47,154 nucleotides of DNA from Anaerolineae bacterium (GCA_020851855.1 JADZBY010000457.1:1-47154); one strand, 5' to 3'; positions 8,579 through 17,771 are shown, counted from the first letter of the stretch. Notes: a model not told the origin generated them from the sequence alone. Program-made: numbers and translations.

Positions 8579-9361
8579 ATGGCTGCTGCTAAGTCTATCT
8601 CACTGAGTGGGGTCTATAAAATCACCTGCACGACTAACGGAAAGTTCTACATCGGTTCGAGCAACAACGTCATCAGAAGACTCAAGGATCACATCTATGC
8701 GTTGAATCGAGGCAGGCACGACAATCAATATCTGCAACACGCCTGGGACTTGCACGGCGGAGCCGCGTTTGAGTTTTGCGTGATTGAAGCGTGTAACACA
8801 CAGTCCCTACTGGAAGCGGAGCAGACATGGATGGATACGCTTGACGCATGTAATCGCTCAGTTGGGTACAACATCGGCATCTTTGCTGCGTCAGGGATGA
8901 GAGGCCGCAAGGCATCTGCTGAAACGAAAGAGAAGCAATCCAGAATTCGTCAGGGGAGAAAGCCGTCACCAGAGTCTGTTGCCAAAACCGCCCTGGGGCT
9001 TATGGGCCACGAATGTTTCGCTGAGACTAGGGAGAAAATATCCAGGGCCAAAAAGGGCAGAAAGGTATCCCCTGCATTTAGAGCGCATCTTCAGTCGATT
9101 AGCAAGGGCAGAAGATTCACGCAACAGCATCGTGATCGTATTGGTGCGGCAAACAGGCGGCGTGATCCAGAGGTATATCGGAGGGTGTCTGATGCGGTTG
9201 CGCACGACTATCTCTTGACTGATCCACAAGGGAATGTCTATCAGGTTCACGGGCTTAAGCAGTTTTGTGATACCCACGGTCTGAATTACACAAATGTGTC
9301 ATGTCATAGCGTCAGCGGGAAGCCCTACAAAGGTTGGAAATGTCAGCGGTTGCCGATTTAA
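8579..9361 (+). CDS. GIY-YIG homing endonuclease with NUMOD3-like repeats
   Basis: SGVYKITCTTNGKFYIGSSNNVIRRLKDH...; repeated [E/P]xxREKISRAKKGRK-type motifs. Confidence 0.9.
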   Translation: MAAAKSISLSGVYKITCTTNGKFYIGSSNNVIRRLKDHIYALNRGRHDNQYLQHAWDLHGGAAFEFCVIEACNTQSLLEAEQTWMDTLDACNRSVGYNIGIFAASGMRGRKASAETKEKQSRIRQGRKPSPESVAKTALGLMGHECFAETREKISRAKKGRKVSPAFRAHLQSISKGRRFTQQHRDRIGAANRRRDPEVYRRVSDAVAHDYLLTDPQGNVYQVHGLKQFCDTHGLNYTNVSCHSVSGKPYKGWKCQRLPI

Positions 9362-9370
9362 GGAGGGTTG

Positions 9371-9431
9371 TACAATACCCTAAGTCGAACGTCTCACAGA
9401 CGCGGCTGCTTAACCAGGCAGCCGCGTTTTT
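9371..9431 (+). promoter_or_regulatory. Module B: TACAAT-8-TCGAAC leader plus terminator
   Basis: TACAATaccctaagTCGAACGTC then CGCGGCTGC/GCAGCCGCG + T5. Confidence 0.65.
9401..9431 (+). terminator. Intrinsic terminator just before portal gene
   Basis: 9-bp perfect stem 9401-9409/9418-9426 + TTTTT. Confidence 0.8.
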
Positions 9432-9452
9432 ATTTGCCTATAGCCTATAGCC

Positions 9453-10958
9453 ATGGCACTCGATGAACTGACCCGTCATTCTGTCACCCGGCGCGAGGTG
9501 GAACAAGCGAGCGTCACCCGCATCATGATTGCGCCGGCGTTTGCAGATCCGCTTGTCTCGATCCCCTATGATCCGCCTGCCTACTGGAGCCCTGATCGTG
9601 ACGTGACCCTTCGGCGCGCGTTTCGCATGGATGGCCTGTGGTCCAGCGCCGTGCACATCGCGCTCACGCGCTTGTCCAGCCTCGGTTATGAGGTGGACGG
9701 CGACATTGGCCTGCGCGTCAAGCGCGCCAAGGAATCACTCGACCGCGACTGGGTCGGGCTGTTGCAGCGCTTTGGCAGAGCCTTCCTCACCTGTGACAAC
9801 GGCGGCTTCATCGAAGTGGTGCGCGCCACACAGGCAGCGGCCAGCCGCGTGCTGGGCTTTGTGCACCTCTCGTCTGCGCGCTGCATCAGGACCGGCAATG
9901 TCGAGACGCCGGTGCTGTATGTAGATCGCACAGGCCGCTACCACGAGCTGCGCGCCCACCAGGTCGCTGAGTTCTCAGACCTGCCCGACGAAGATTTCTA
10001 TGGGGTGGGCCTGTGCTCAACGTCGCGCGCCTATGACGCGATCTACGAGCACATTGCGGTTGCCAGCTACTTCAAAGAGCGTGTCACCGGCAGACGCCCG
10101 ACCGAGCTTCACATCGTGAGCGGCATGGGCCAACAGGCCATCGAGCAGGGCTTGCGCGCTGCGCATGAGGACGCTAGCGCGAAGGGGCTGGTCTCCTATA
10201 TGGGGGCGGCGATTGTGGCGAACCCCAATGCCACAGATCTGAAGGTCGAGACGATCCCGTTCATGTCGCTCCCGCCTGGCTATGACCAGGAGAAGCACGA
10301 AGAGTTAACACAGGTGCGCTACGCCGACGCGCTGGGCATTGACCCGGTGGAGCTGAACCCGCGCCTGATCGGCAATCGGGCGCTGGGGGCCGGTTCGCAG
10401 GCCCAGGTGCTCGACGAGAAACAGTCGAGCAAAGGCATGGTGGCGTTGCGCCAGCAGCTCATGCACTTCTTTAACGACACGGAGCGCTGGCACCCGCTGC
10501 CCAACGCCGTGACGTTCGCCTGGAGCGAGCGCGATCTTCGCGATCAGAAGGCCAAGGCTGAGATCAGCAAGACGCGGGCTGATGTCAGCGCCTCTCGCAT
10601 TGGCGCAGGCATCACCACAGCAGCACAGGAGTTGCAGGTGCAGGTCGATGACGGCGAACTGCCGGTGGAATTCCTGAAGACCGACCAGACGCCCGACGAG
10701 ACTCTCACCGACGAGGACAAAGCTGAGTTTTCTGAGGAGCAGGGCCAAGACCAGGGCGGCGAGCAACCCGAAGCGCCTGTTGCATCCGCTACGCCTACTG
10801 TACCCATTGCGCCCATCGCCCCGGTGCAGGTCGTGCAGAAGGAAGTCTCAGACGATGAGGTGACTAGACTGTTCGAGGCTGAACTGGAAGCAGCGCGCAA
10901 ACTCTACAGGAGCGTTCCAACCAATGGCCGTCCCCGCGCCTTTGCAGTTCCTGATTGA
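9453..10958 (+). CDS. Portal protein
   Basis: 501 aa directly after TerL, followed by MuF-like gene; portal-like sequence and acidic C-terminus. Confidence 0.8.
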   Translation: MALDELTRHSVTRREVEQASVTRIMIAPAFADPLVSIPYDPPAYWSPDRDVTLRRAFRMDGLWSSAVHIALTRLSSLGYEVDGDIGLRVKRAKESLDRDWVGLLQRFGRAFLTCDNGGFIEVVRATQAAASRVLGFVHLSSARCIRTGNVETPVLYVDRTGRYHELRAHQVAEFSDLPDEDFYGVGLCSTSRAYDAIYEHIAVASYFKERVTGRRPTELHIVSGMGQQAIEQGLRAAHEDASAKGLVSYMGAAIVANPNATDLKVETIPFMSLPPGYDQEKHEELTQVRYADALGIDPVELNPRLIGNRALGAGSQAQVLDEKQSSKGMVALRQQLMHFFNDTERWHPLPNAVTFAWSERDLRDQKAKAEISKTRADVSASRIGAGITTAAQELQVQVDDGELPVEFLKTDQTPDETLTDEDKAEFSEEQGQDQGGEQPEAPVASATPTVPIAPIAPVQVVQKEVSDDEVTRLFEAELEAARKLYRSVPTNGRPRAFAVPD

Positions 10959-11478
10959 TCAGCTCACACGCGCGATCGCGCAGCGCACCGCACGGTTCGA
11001 AGAGGACGGCGACGCGGAAAGCTGGCAGCGCGATCTGGAACACGAACTGACACGCTACCACACGTCCGCTTATATGGCCGGGCGTGGTAGTCCGACGATG
11101 AACGACAGTGGTGCGCGGTATGTGCGTGGCCAGGTCAAAGCGCAGATGGAGTTCCTGGACAATTTCCGGCTCGATATCCAGAACGCGCGCGAGTGGCGAG
11201 CGGGCTTCAACCGGCGCGCGGCCAGCTACGCCGAGGCGATTAAGAAGCCCTATTGGAAAGGCGCTACCGAGATATTGCCACTGCCAGCCATGCCAGCGGA
11301 GGGCACGCAGTGTCTGAACAACTGCAAGTGCGCCTGGGAGATCGACGTGATCGACGAGGAAGCAGGGGACTATGACGCCTACTGGCAGCGCGGCGCGACG
11401 GACTCGTGCCAGACCTGTATCGAGCGAGAGATGCGATGGAGGCCGGTGCGCATCCGGGGAGGCGTGTTGCAACTATGA
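10924..11478 (+). CDS. MuF-like head morphogenesis protein with Cys cluster
   Basis: CLNNCKCAWEIDVIDEEAGDYDAYWQRGATDSCQTC; position after portal. Confidence 0.65.
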   Translation: MAVPAPLQFLIDQLTRAIAQRTARFEEDGDAESWQRDLEHELTRYHTSAYMAGRGSPTMNDSGARYVRGQVKAQMEFLDNFRLDIQNAREWRAGFNRRAASYAEAIKKPYWKGATEILPLPAMPAEGTQCLNNCKCAWEIDVIDEEAGDYDAYWQRGATDSCQTCIEREMRWRPVRIRGGVLQL

Positions 11479-11783
11479 ATACGCGAAACAAGACGGGATG
11501 CAAGTGGATGATGCGGCTGCTCGCGTTGCTGTTCCGTGAGCGCCTGGCCGCTTTGGCGCACGATGGTATCTGGGCCACCTGGACACGCTACCAGTTCAGC
11601 AAATGCCGCCCTTACAACGATGGCACGCTTGAAATGCCGGCATGGGCAGTGGAGCGCTGGACGCGCCAGGCGAACACGCCCTATTGTGAACTCCCAGAGA
11701 GTGAGCGTGCGAGTGATCGCGAACAGGCTGACAAGATGATTGCCGTCCTATGTGGCGGGGACTGGCGGGAGTGGGATTCGTGA
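11475..11783 (+). CDS. RyR-domain-like phage protein
   Basis: IWATWTRYQFSKCRPYNDGTLEMPAWAVERWTRQANTPYCELPESERASDREQADKM. Confidence 0.5.
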   Translation: MNTRNKTGCKWMMRLLALLFRERLAALAHDGIWATWTRYQFSKCRPYNDGTLEMPAWAVERWTRQANTPYCELPESERASDREQADKMIAVLCGGDWREWDS

Positions 11784-12232
11784 GATGCGTTGCGATTGTG
11801 CCGCGCGGCGATCTGCCTGATGCGAAGAGTATGGCGCGCGCCATCGAGAACACGCTGAACGGCGTGGCGCTGGACGTTCAGGTTGACTTCGGCGTGACGG
11901 TGCAGACCTGGAAGGAGAAACCGAAGTTCAACATCAAGCGTGAGAAGTATGCGCGCGTCATTTCAACGTCCAGCAAAATCTACCGCTTCGTGACACGAGG
12001 GACGAAGGTGCGGCGTGCGCTCATGTCGCCGGACTTCAGGCCGAAGACGCGCAACCGCTGGATCGGCTCGAACAAGGGCAGGGGCGGGGTGGTGTTCATC
12101 TCGAAGCGGCTGAAGCTGCCTGGGATCAAGGCGCGCGAGTTCGAGGAGACCATTCAGGCGAAGTGGCAGAAGCAAATGCCGAAGACTTTTCAGCGCGCGA
12201 TTGACGCGGAGGTCAGTCGCGCCCGCCGGTAA
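11780..12232 (+). CDS. Putative head-tail connector/tail completion protein
   Basis: 150 aa basic protein in head gene cluster; GTG start coupled to previous stop. Confidence 0.4.
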   Translation: MRCVAIVPRGDLPDAKSMARAIENTLNGVALDVQVDFGVTVQTWKEKPKFNIKREKYARVISTSSKIYRFVTRGTKVRRALMSPDFRPKTRNRWIGSNKGRGGVVFISKRLKLPGIKAREFEETIQAKWQKQMPKTFQRAIDAEVSRARR

Positions 12233-12240
12233 ATCTGGTT

Positions 12241-12304
12241 GTAGAATACAGTTAGTCGAACGTCTGACTTTAGGCGCGGCTCTCGAAAGAGGGCCGCGTT
12301 TTTT
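12241..12304 (+). promoter_or_regulatory. Module C: TAGAAT-8-TCGAAC leader plus terminator
   Basis: TAGAATacagttagTCGAACGTC then CGCGGCTCTC-GAAA-GAGGGCCGCG + T6. Confidence 0.65.
12275..12304 (+). terminator. Intrinsic terminator with GAAA tetraloop
   Basis: 10-bp stem (one G-U) and T tract. Confidence 0.82.
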
Positions 12305-12325
12305 GTTTTTCATTGCCTGGCACAA

Positions 12326-14905
12326 ATGCCATACACGAACATTCCGCGTGCACTTTGGGGTAAGGCCGACAGGCTCGTCAAGAGGCTGACTCGACGTGGC
12401 TACTCCAAAGACAAGGCTGTCGCGATTGCTTACTCCTCCATTGTTGGCACGAAGGAAGCTCGATCCATCACGGTTACCCTGAAAGCCCCCAACTATGGGG
12501 CGCGCGCGGGCCAGACCATCGCCGGCGCGCTGGGCCGTGGCTCTGACGGTCGATTCGTTCGCGCGGGCGGGCCGAACCTCGCCAATCTCTCCCCCATCGC
12601 ACGCGCCAATAAGCCCAAGCCAAAGAAGGGCAAAGCCCAGCCCAACGCTGCATCGATCAGCAAGGCTGGTGAAGGCGTCAACGGTAAGGCGCTTATTGCC
12701 TTCGCAGGCGGTGGATCGCTGTCGGATACAGACGGCGCGGCGCTTGAATCGAAGGGCCTGGTGGAGCGCAGTCGCGACGGCAGCTTCAAGCTATCCAGCG
12801 CGGGCCGATCCCTATTGCGCGCATCGGCACGGAACGATACACGCGGCATGCAGGATGCACTGGCCACAGGGCGCGATCGCGTGGCGGCAGCCGGTGAGCG
12901 ACAGACCAAGCGGGCGCTGTCTGCGCAACAGAAGCTGGATAAGCAGGCCGCGCGCAAAGTCGAGACCGCGCGCCGGCGCGCTGAGGCGGAAGCCAAACGC
13001 GCACAGCGGGAAAGTGCGCGCCAGGTCAAAGCCGAACAGCGTAAAGCTGCACAGCGCCAGAAGGTGGAGAACCGCATCGAGGAGACACAAGCCAAACTCG
13101 AAGCCGAGGGCTTGAGCGAAGACAAGCGCCTCACGTTGACAAATAGGCTCGAAGAGTTGCAGGCGCAACTGGCGACGCTGAAGGAAGGGCACACCGGCGC
13201 GATGGTGGCGCTGTTCGTGCCAGTTGATGTGGCAAAGGGGCTGGTTAATGCAGCGGTTACATCAGGCGTGGACGACGTTGATGTGACGCCTGTGGACGAA
13301 GTGCACCTCACGCTCGCCTATCTGGGCAAAGCAGCGGACATTGAGAATTACAGGATTCCACTGCAAAAGGCGCTGTCGGATTTCGCACGCAACGAACCGC
13401 CTATCACCGGCAAGATCAACGGTGTTGGGCGCTTTGATGGGGTTGAGGACGGGGAGTTGAATGCGTACTACGCCTCTTTCGACGCGCCCGCGTTGCCCGA
13501 TTTCAGGCAGCGGCTCATGGGCGCGATACAGTCTACGGGTATCCCGCTTGAGATCACCCACGGATTCACGCCACATATCACGCTGGCCTATCTGCCAGTG
13601 AATGACAAGGCGCCAGACATCAAAGTGCCCGCTGACAACTTCACGGTGGACGAGGTTGTTCTGGCGTGGGCAGGTGAGCGTGCGGCCTTCAAGCTCGAAG
13701 GCGAGCCTGAGCAAAGCGGCATGGTGGTTGTCAAACAATCGGACGGCCAGTACCGCTGGATCACCTACAGCTCCAACTCATTCGAGGACACCGACCGCGA
13801 AATCATCACGCAGAAGGCGCTGGAGGATGACATCGCGCGCACCGATACGGACGGCAACTATGGGCCGCTGCGCTGGTGGCATTGCGGTGAGTATGCCTTC
13901 AAAGAGGCGGGCAACTGGGAGTCGATTGACCCTGGACCAGGCCTCGACCTGGGGGAGTGCGATTTCTCTGCCATGCACGGGCGCATCCTGATCGAGTCAG
14001 GCACGTTCCGTCATCCGGCCATCGGCGCAGCGATGAAGCAGAAGGCGAGCCAGTTGCAAGTCTCGCTGGGCTTGGTGCACCCGCCTGTCGAACCGGTCGG
14101 TGGGATTTACACGCGCATTCGTCGGTTTGAACGTTCTGCCCTGCCGAGAGGCAAGGCAGCGAATTTATTTACGGGTGTTTCGGTCGCAACACCTGCGACC
14201 GCGAAGGAGAGCAATATGAATGCAGTCAAACTCGCAGCACTCAAGACTTTATTGGGTGATGACTACGAGGCCGTCGCGGCGGTGCTGAAAGGTGCTGAAG
14301 CGACAGAAGCACAAGCCACAGAAGCCGGGGTGCGGTTCAAAGAGGCGAATGAACAGCCGAAGACCGAACCGGAACCCACGCCCGGTACGGCGTCGCCTGA
14401 AAGGGGAAAGCCAGAGGCGGGCGCCACGGAAGCCGACAACGCAGCCACGGTTAAGGAAGCCCCTTCTGCCGGTGGCCCCCCAGCGTCTCCGCCAGATGCT
14501 GCATCGGCAGAGGGGGAGTCTGAGTCCGAGTCAGCATCCGAAGGTGAAGCCGAGGGCGAAGAGGACGTGACCTTCATCGGCGACATGACGCCGGACGAGT
14601 TCATGCAGCTCATCGTGTCCGGCATCTCGCAGGCCTTGCAGCCACTGATGGAGGCGATGCAAGCGCAGACCAAAGCAGCATCGGAGGCCGTGACGAAAGA
14701 GGCAAAAGCTCAGATCGACGGCATGGGCACGCTGGCTGCATCACTGAAGCAGGTCAGTGACCGGCTGAAGGAGCTGGAAGGCGATGCGCCAAAGGGCGGC
14801 TTCCGGGCATCTGAATCGACGGGCACGATCACCACACCGCCAACGCTGAAGCAACAGTCGGAGGATGACCTGGCGAAACTCGCCGGTTTCATGATTAAAG
14901 GTTAG
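12326..14905 (+). CDS. Multidomain head maturation protein: N-terminal domain, 2H phosphodiesterase (LigT-like), XkdF-like protease, acidic scaffold C-terminus
   Basis: HLTLAYLG (13304) and HITLAYLP (13574) 2H motifs; following region WITYSSNSFEDTDREIITQKALEDDIARTD...; acidic coiled C-terminus; immediately upstream of capsid. Confidence 0.75.
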   Translation: MPYTNIPRALWGKADRLVKRLTRRGYSKDKAVAIAYSSIVGTKEARSITVTLKAPNYGARAGQTIAGALGRGSDGRFVRAGGPNLANLSPIARANKPKPKKGKAQPNAASISKAGEGVNGKALIAFAGGGSLSDTDGAALESKGLVERSRDGSFKLSSAGRSLLRASARNDTRGMQDALATGRDRVAAAGERQTKRALSAQQKLDKQAARKVETARRRAEAEAKRAQRESARQVKAEQRKAAQRQKVENRIEETQAKLEAEGLSEDKRLTLTNRLEELQAQLATLKEGHTGAMVALFVPVDVAKGLVNAAVTSGVDDVDVTPVDEVHLTLAYLGKAADIENYRIPLQKALSDFARNEPPITGKINGVGRFDGVEDGELNAYYASFDAPALPDFRQRLMGAIQSTGIPLEITHGFTPHITLAYLPVNDKAPDIKVPADNFTVDEVVLAWAGERAAFKLEGEPEQSGMVVVKQSDGQYRWITYSSNSFEDTDREIITQKALEDDIARTDTDGNYGPLRWWHCGEYAFKEAGNWESIDPGPGLDLGECDFSAMHGRILIESGTFRHPAIGAAMKQKASQLQVSLGLVHPPVEPVGGIYTRIRRFERSALPRGKAANLFTGVSVATPATAKESNMNAVKLAALKTLLGDDYEAVAAVLKGAEATEAQATEAGVRFKEANEQPKTEPEPTPGTASPERGKPEAGATEADNAATVKEAPSAGGPPASPPDAASAEGESESESASEGEAEGEEDVTFIGDMTPDEFMQLIVSGISQALQPLMEAMQAQTKAASEAVTKEAKAQIDGMGTLAASLKQVSDRLKELEGDAPKGGFRASESTGTITTPPTLKQQSEDDLAKLAGFMIKG

Positions 14906-14983
14906 CCACTAGGTGTTAGCGCAGTCGGTACGCGAGCGCTCTCGCGCCGCTGTAAACGTTTCAACTTTAGTTGGAGGAAAGAA

Positions 14984-16405
14984 ATGGATACTCAGATCGA
15001 TTACCAGGCGCTCGCGAAAGCCTTAATGGTCAGCATGAAGGACGCGGGCACAACGCCGAACGTGTTCCCCGGACATGGGCCAGGGGGCGCATTCTCCACG
15101 CCGGGCATTGGGCGCGACTGGATGAATGCGATGGTGCTGCCCAAGCTGGGGCTGTTGCCGAAGCTGCGCGTTCGTCCGTCGAATGAACTGTCGCCCCTGC
15201 ACGCCATTCTCACCGGTGTGACTGACGTGAGTGGTTCTCACCCCAGTGGGCAATGTGATCCGTGCAAGATTCCCGGCAACGTCAAGCGCTGCATCACCTC
15301 GACGGTGTTCGGGCGATTCTGCCTCTCGACGCGCACGATTGACCTGTCGGGCGACCTCGGCGCGATCAACAACCGCGGCGAGTTCCGCGACTTCCGGCTG
15401 ATCGGCAACCCGTTCGAGAACGGCATCGACGGCGTTGCGCCTTCCGTCCCTGGCGCGGGCAACGGTGGCAATGTCCTGAACAGTGAAGTCGCCAAGATGA
15501 TGTTCGAGTTCAAGGTGGGATGGGCGCGCGAGTATGGGCGCAAACTCTACGACGCCAACCCGACCAACAACTCAGGTTCCTATAAGGAGTTTCGCGGCCT
15601 GAACCTGCTCATCAACACCGGCTACCAGGATGCGGAGATGGGCACGCTGTGCCCGGCAGCCGACTCGCTGATCCGCAACTTCAACCTGAACATCACCGGC
15701 AACGGCCCGGCGATTGTGAACGAGTTAACCGGGGTGTGGCGCCGGCAGAACAAGATCGCCAGCGATGCAGGCTTGCAGCCGGTGGGTTGGACGTGGGTCA
15801 TGCCGGAAATGCTGTTCTACGAGCTGACCGCCGTGTGGCCGTGCGCGTACAACTCTTATCGCTGTGTTGCGAACGCCAACGGCGCGACACCCTTCCTGGA
15901 TGCCGAAGCCCAGCGGCGCATGGTCGATGAGATGCGTGCGGGCCAGTACTTGCTGATCGACGGTCAGAAGACGCCAGTCACCCTGGACGACGGGTTGGCC
16001 GAGACAGCCGGCGAGAATGGCGAGTTCACCTCGCAGATCATGCTGATCCCGCTGACCGTGCTGGGGGTCGATGCGACCTACATCGAGTATTACAACTTCG
16101 ACAACGACTTCGGGCGGGAAGCGCGCAACCTCTTCGGCATTGACGCGAAGTACATGACGACTGACGCTGGGCGCTTCCTGTGGGTGCGCCGGACGAACGG
16201 CTTCTGCGTGAGCATGGACGCGGTAGAGCGCAGCCGCGTGCTGCTGGATGCGCCGTTTCTGGCCGTGCGGATCACCAACGTGAAGTACACGCCGCTGATC
16301 CAGACGCGCAGTGGCTGGACTGACGCCGGCGAGCGCTACTACGACGGCGGTGTGTATCAGGGGATTCCTGCGCCCAGCTTTTATGCACCGAACATCTACG
16401 CTTAG
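14984..16405 (+). CDS. Major capsid protein
   Basis: 473 aa after protease/scaffold, strong SD TTGGAGGAAAG; syntenic position. Confidence 0.8.
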   Translation: MDTQIDYQALAKALMVSMKDAGTTPNVFPGHGPGGAFSTPGIGRDWMNAMVLPKLGLLPKLRVRPSNELSPLHAILTGVTDVSGSHPSGQCDPCKIPGNVKRCITSTVFGRFCLSTRTIDLSGDLGAINNRGEFRDFRLIGNPFENGIDGVAPSVPGAGNGGNVLNSEVAKMMFEFKVGWAREYGRKLYDANPTNNSGSYKEFRGLNLLINTGYQDAEMGTLCPAADSLIRNFNLNITGNGPAIVNELTGVWRRQNKIASDAGLQPVGWTWVMPEMLFYELTAVWPCAYNSYRCVANANGATPFLDAEAQRRMVDEMRAGQYLLIDGQKTPVTLDDGLAETAGENGEFTSQIMLIPLTVLGVDATYIEYYNFDNDFGREARNLFGIDAKYMTTDAGRFLWVRRTNGFCVSMDAVERSRVLLDAPFLAVRITNVKYTPLIQTRSGWTDAGERYYDGGVYQGIPAPSFYAPNIYA

Positions 16406-16439
16406 TTAGGGGTAGGACGTGGCAACCATGATGAGGCAG

Positions 16440-16907
16440 CTAGAAATTAGTAGCGGCGAACTCGCCATGATATTTCTTGGCTGCCTCATCATATGCTTTG
16501 GCAGCTTCAATCTCGCTGTCAAAAAAACCCAAGTGGTGATCCTGATAGTCAACAGTGATCTTGGCTTTCCACTTGCCGTATTGAGATGTCCAACTAACGC
16601 CTTTGTACTTGGAACTTGTCTTGCGGCGTTGCTTGCGATTGGACTTGCAGTTCTCACCGTGACGACAAACGCGCAAATTAGCACGGCGGTTATCAAGCCT
16701 GTTCCCGTTGATGTGGTCAGTATCCAAGCCAGCGGGCGTGTTCATGATGAGCCGGTGAAGGTAGCGCTGACGCGCATTCTTCCCATAGCCAATCGTGTGA
16801 GCGGCATACCCTTTAACCAGATGCCATTTCTGTTTGCTGGCCCACTCGTAGACATCCTCATCAACCAGAATTGCTTCGCCGCGCGAAGCCAAGATAGTCT
16901 TGCCCAT
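16440..16907 (-). CDS. HNH homing endonuclease with AP2 domain
   Basis: RYLHRLIMNTPAGLDTDHINGNRLDNRRANLRVC and SKYKGVSWTSQYGKWKAKITVDYQDHHLGFFDSEIEAAKAYDEAA. Confidence 0.93.
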   Translation of the reverse strand: MGKTILASRGEAILVDEDVYEWASKQKWHLVKGYAAHTIGYGKNARQRYLHRLIMNTPAGLDTDHINGNRLDNRRANLRVCRHGENCKSNRKQRRKTSSKYKGVSWTSQYGKWKAKITVDYQDHHLGFFDSEIEAAKAYDEAAKKYHGEFAATNF

Positions 16908-16926
16908 CACGTCGTTCCTTTAACGC

Positions 16927-17045
16927 AAAGAGCTGGATACCTGCCGAGGCAACTTGTCGAGGGTTGCGGATTCAGGCAGATACCCAGCTCTTTACCGACA
17001 AATATTCACTTGTCCCAGAGACGACAAAATCCGCAAACCCTCGAC
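16927..17045 (-). ncRNA. Structured leader of HNH-AP2 gene with interleaved (pseudoknot) pairings
   Basis: Arms 16927-16945/16975-16993 (19 nt, 2 mismatches) interleaved with 16956-16972/17028-17045 (17/18 nt, one bulge). Confidence 0.55.
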
Positions 17046-17058
17046 GCCGTTAATTGTA
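17040..17058 (-). promoter_or_regulatory. TACAAT-8-TCGAG promoter-like motif for HNH-AP2 gene
   Basis: Minus strand TACAATtaacggcgTCGAG, same architecture as modules A-C. Confidence 0.5.
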
Positions 17059-17083
17059 GCCGTCGCATTGCGGGGTGTCAATC

Positions 17084-17767
17084 ATGAGTTGGCCTGATGT
17101 GGCAATCCTGATACCAACCTACAACAGGGCCGCGATTGTCCGCCGCACGGTTCAACTGCTTCGTGAGCACTTGCACTACTCAGGCCACGTGAACATCATC
17201 GTCGGCTGCGACGGCAGCGACGACACGCCCGACGCGCTGCAACGCTTAAGCGATCCGGATCTGCGTGTGCTCACATCACCTTCCAGCGGGCTGGGCGCGA
17301 ACGTCAACCGCTTGATGCGCGCCTGCGGGTGTGACTTCATGCTCAGCATGGACGACGATCACCACCTGATCGCGCCGCTGTCACTTGACCGGCATGTTGC
17401 CAAGCTCATGCGCGACGAGTCGGCGGGCTGGATTCACCTGCTGATGGAAGCCAGGGGCGATGAGCACTTCGACTCGTACAAGTTCACGGCCACGCTCGAT
17501 GGTTCGCACTACTGGCGCGTGGACTGGAATAGCCCTGAGCACTTCATCATGTCATTCAGGCCACACCTGTTCCATCGCAGATGGCTGGAAGTGTATGGGT
17601 GGGTGCCCGAAGGGTTGAAGACGGGGCAGACCGAATACCTGTATGCGCAGGCGTGCAAGGCCAGGGGCCAGCAGGGCAGTGCACCGGCGGTGCTCGTGCC
17701 TCTGTCGGCTTACGGCTTTGACCACTGGGCGCATGTTGGGGAATCGTGGAATAAAAGGGGGCTTTGA
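17084..17767 (+). CDS. Family 2-like glycosyltransferase
   Basis: VAILIPTYNRAAIVRRTVQLL...VGCDGSDDT...MLSMDDDH GT-A motifs. Confidence 0.85.
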   Translation: MSWPDVAILIPTYNRAAIVRRTVQLLREHLHYSGHVNIIVGCDGSDDTPDALQRLSDPDLRVLTSPSSGLGANVNRLMRACGCDFMLSMDDDHHLIAPLSLDRHVAKLMRDESAGWIHLLMEARGDEHFDSYKFTATLDGSHYWRVDWNSPEHFIMSFRPHLFHRRWLEVYGWVPEGLKTGQTEYLYAQACKARGQQGSAPAVLVPLSAYGFDHWAHVGESWNKRGL

Positions 17768-17771
17768 TTCC

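Noticed and set aside
16440-17058. HNH-AP2 leader as a HEARO/OMEGA guide RNA with an IscB-like nuclease
   Set aside because: The protein is a short HNH + AP2 homing endonuclease without RuvC or bridge helix; the leader is shorter and differently organised than OMEGA RNAs.
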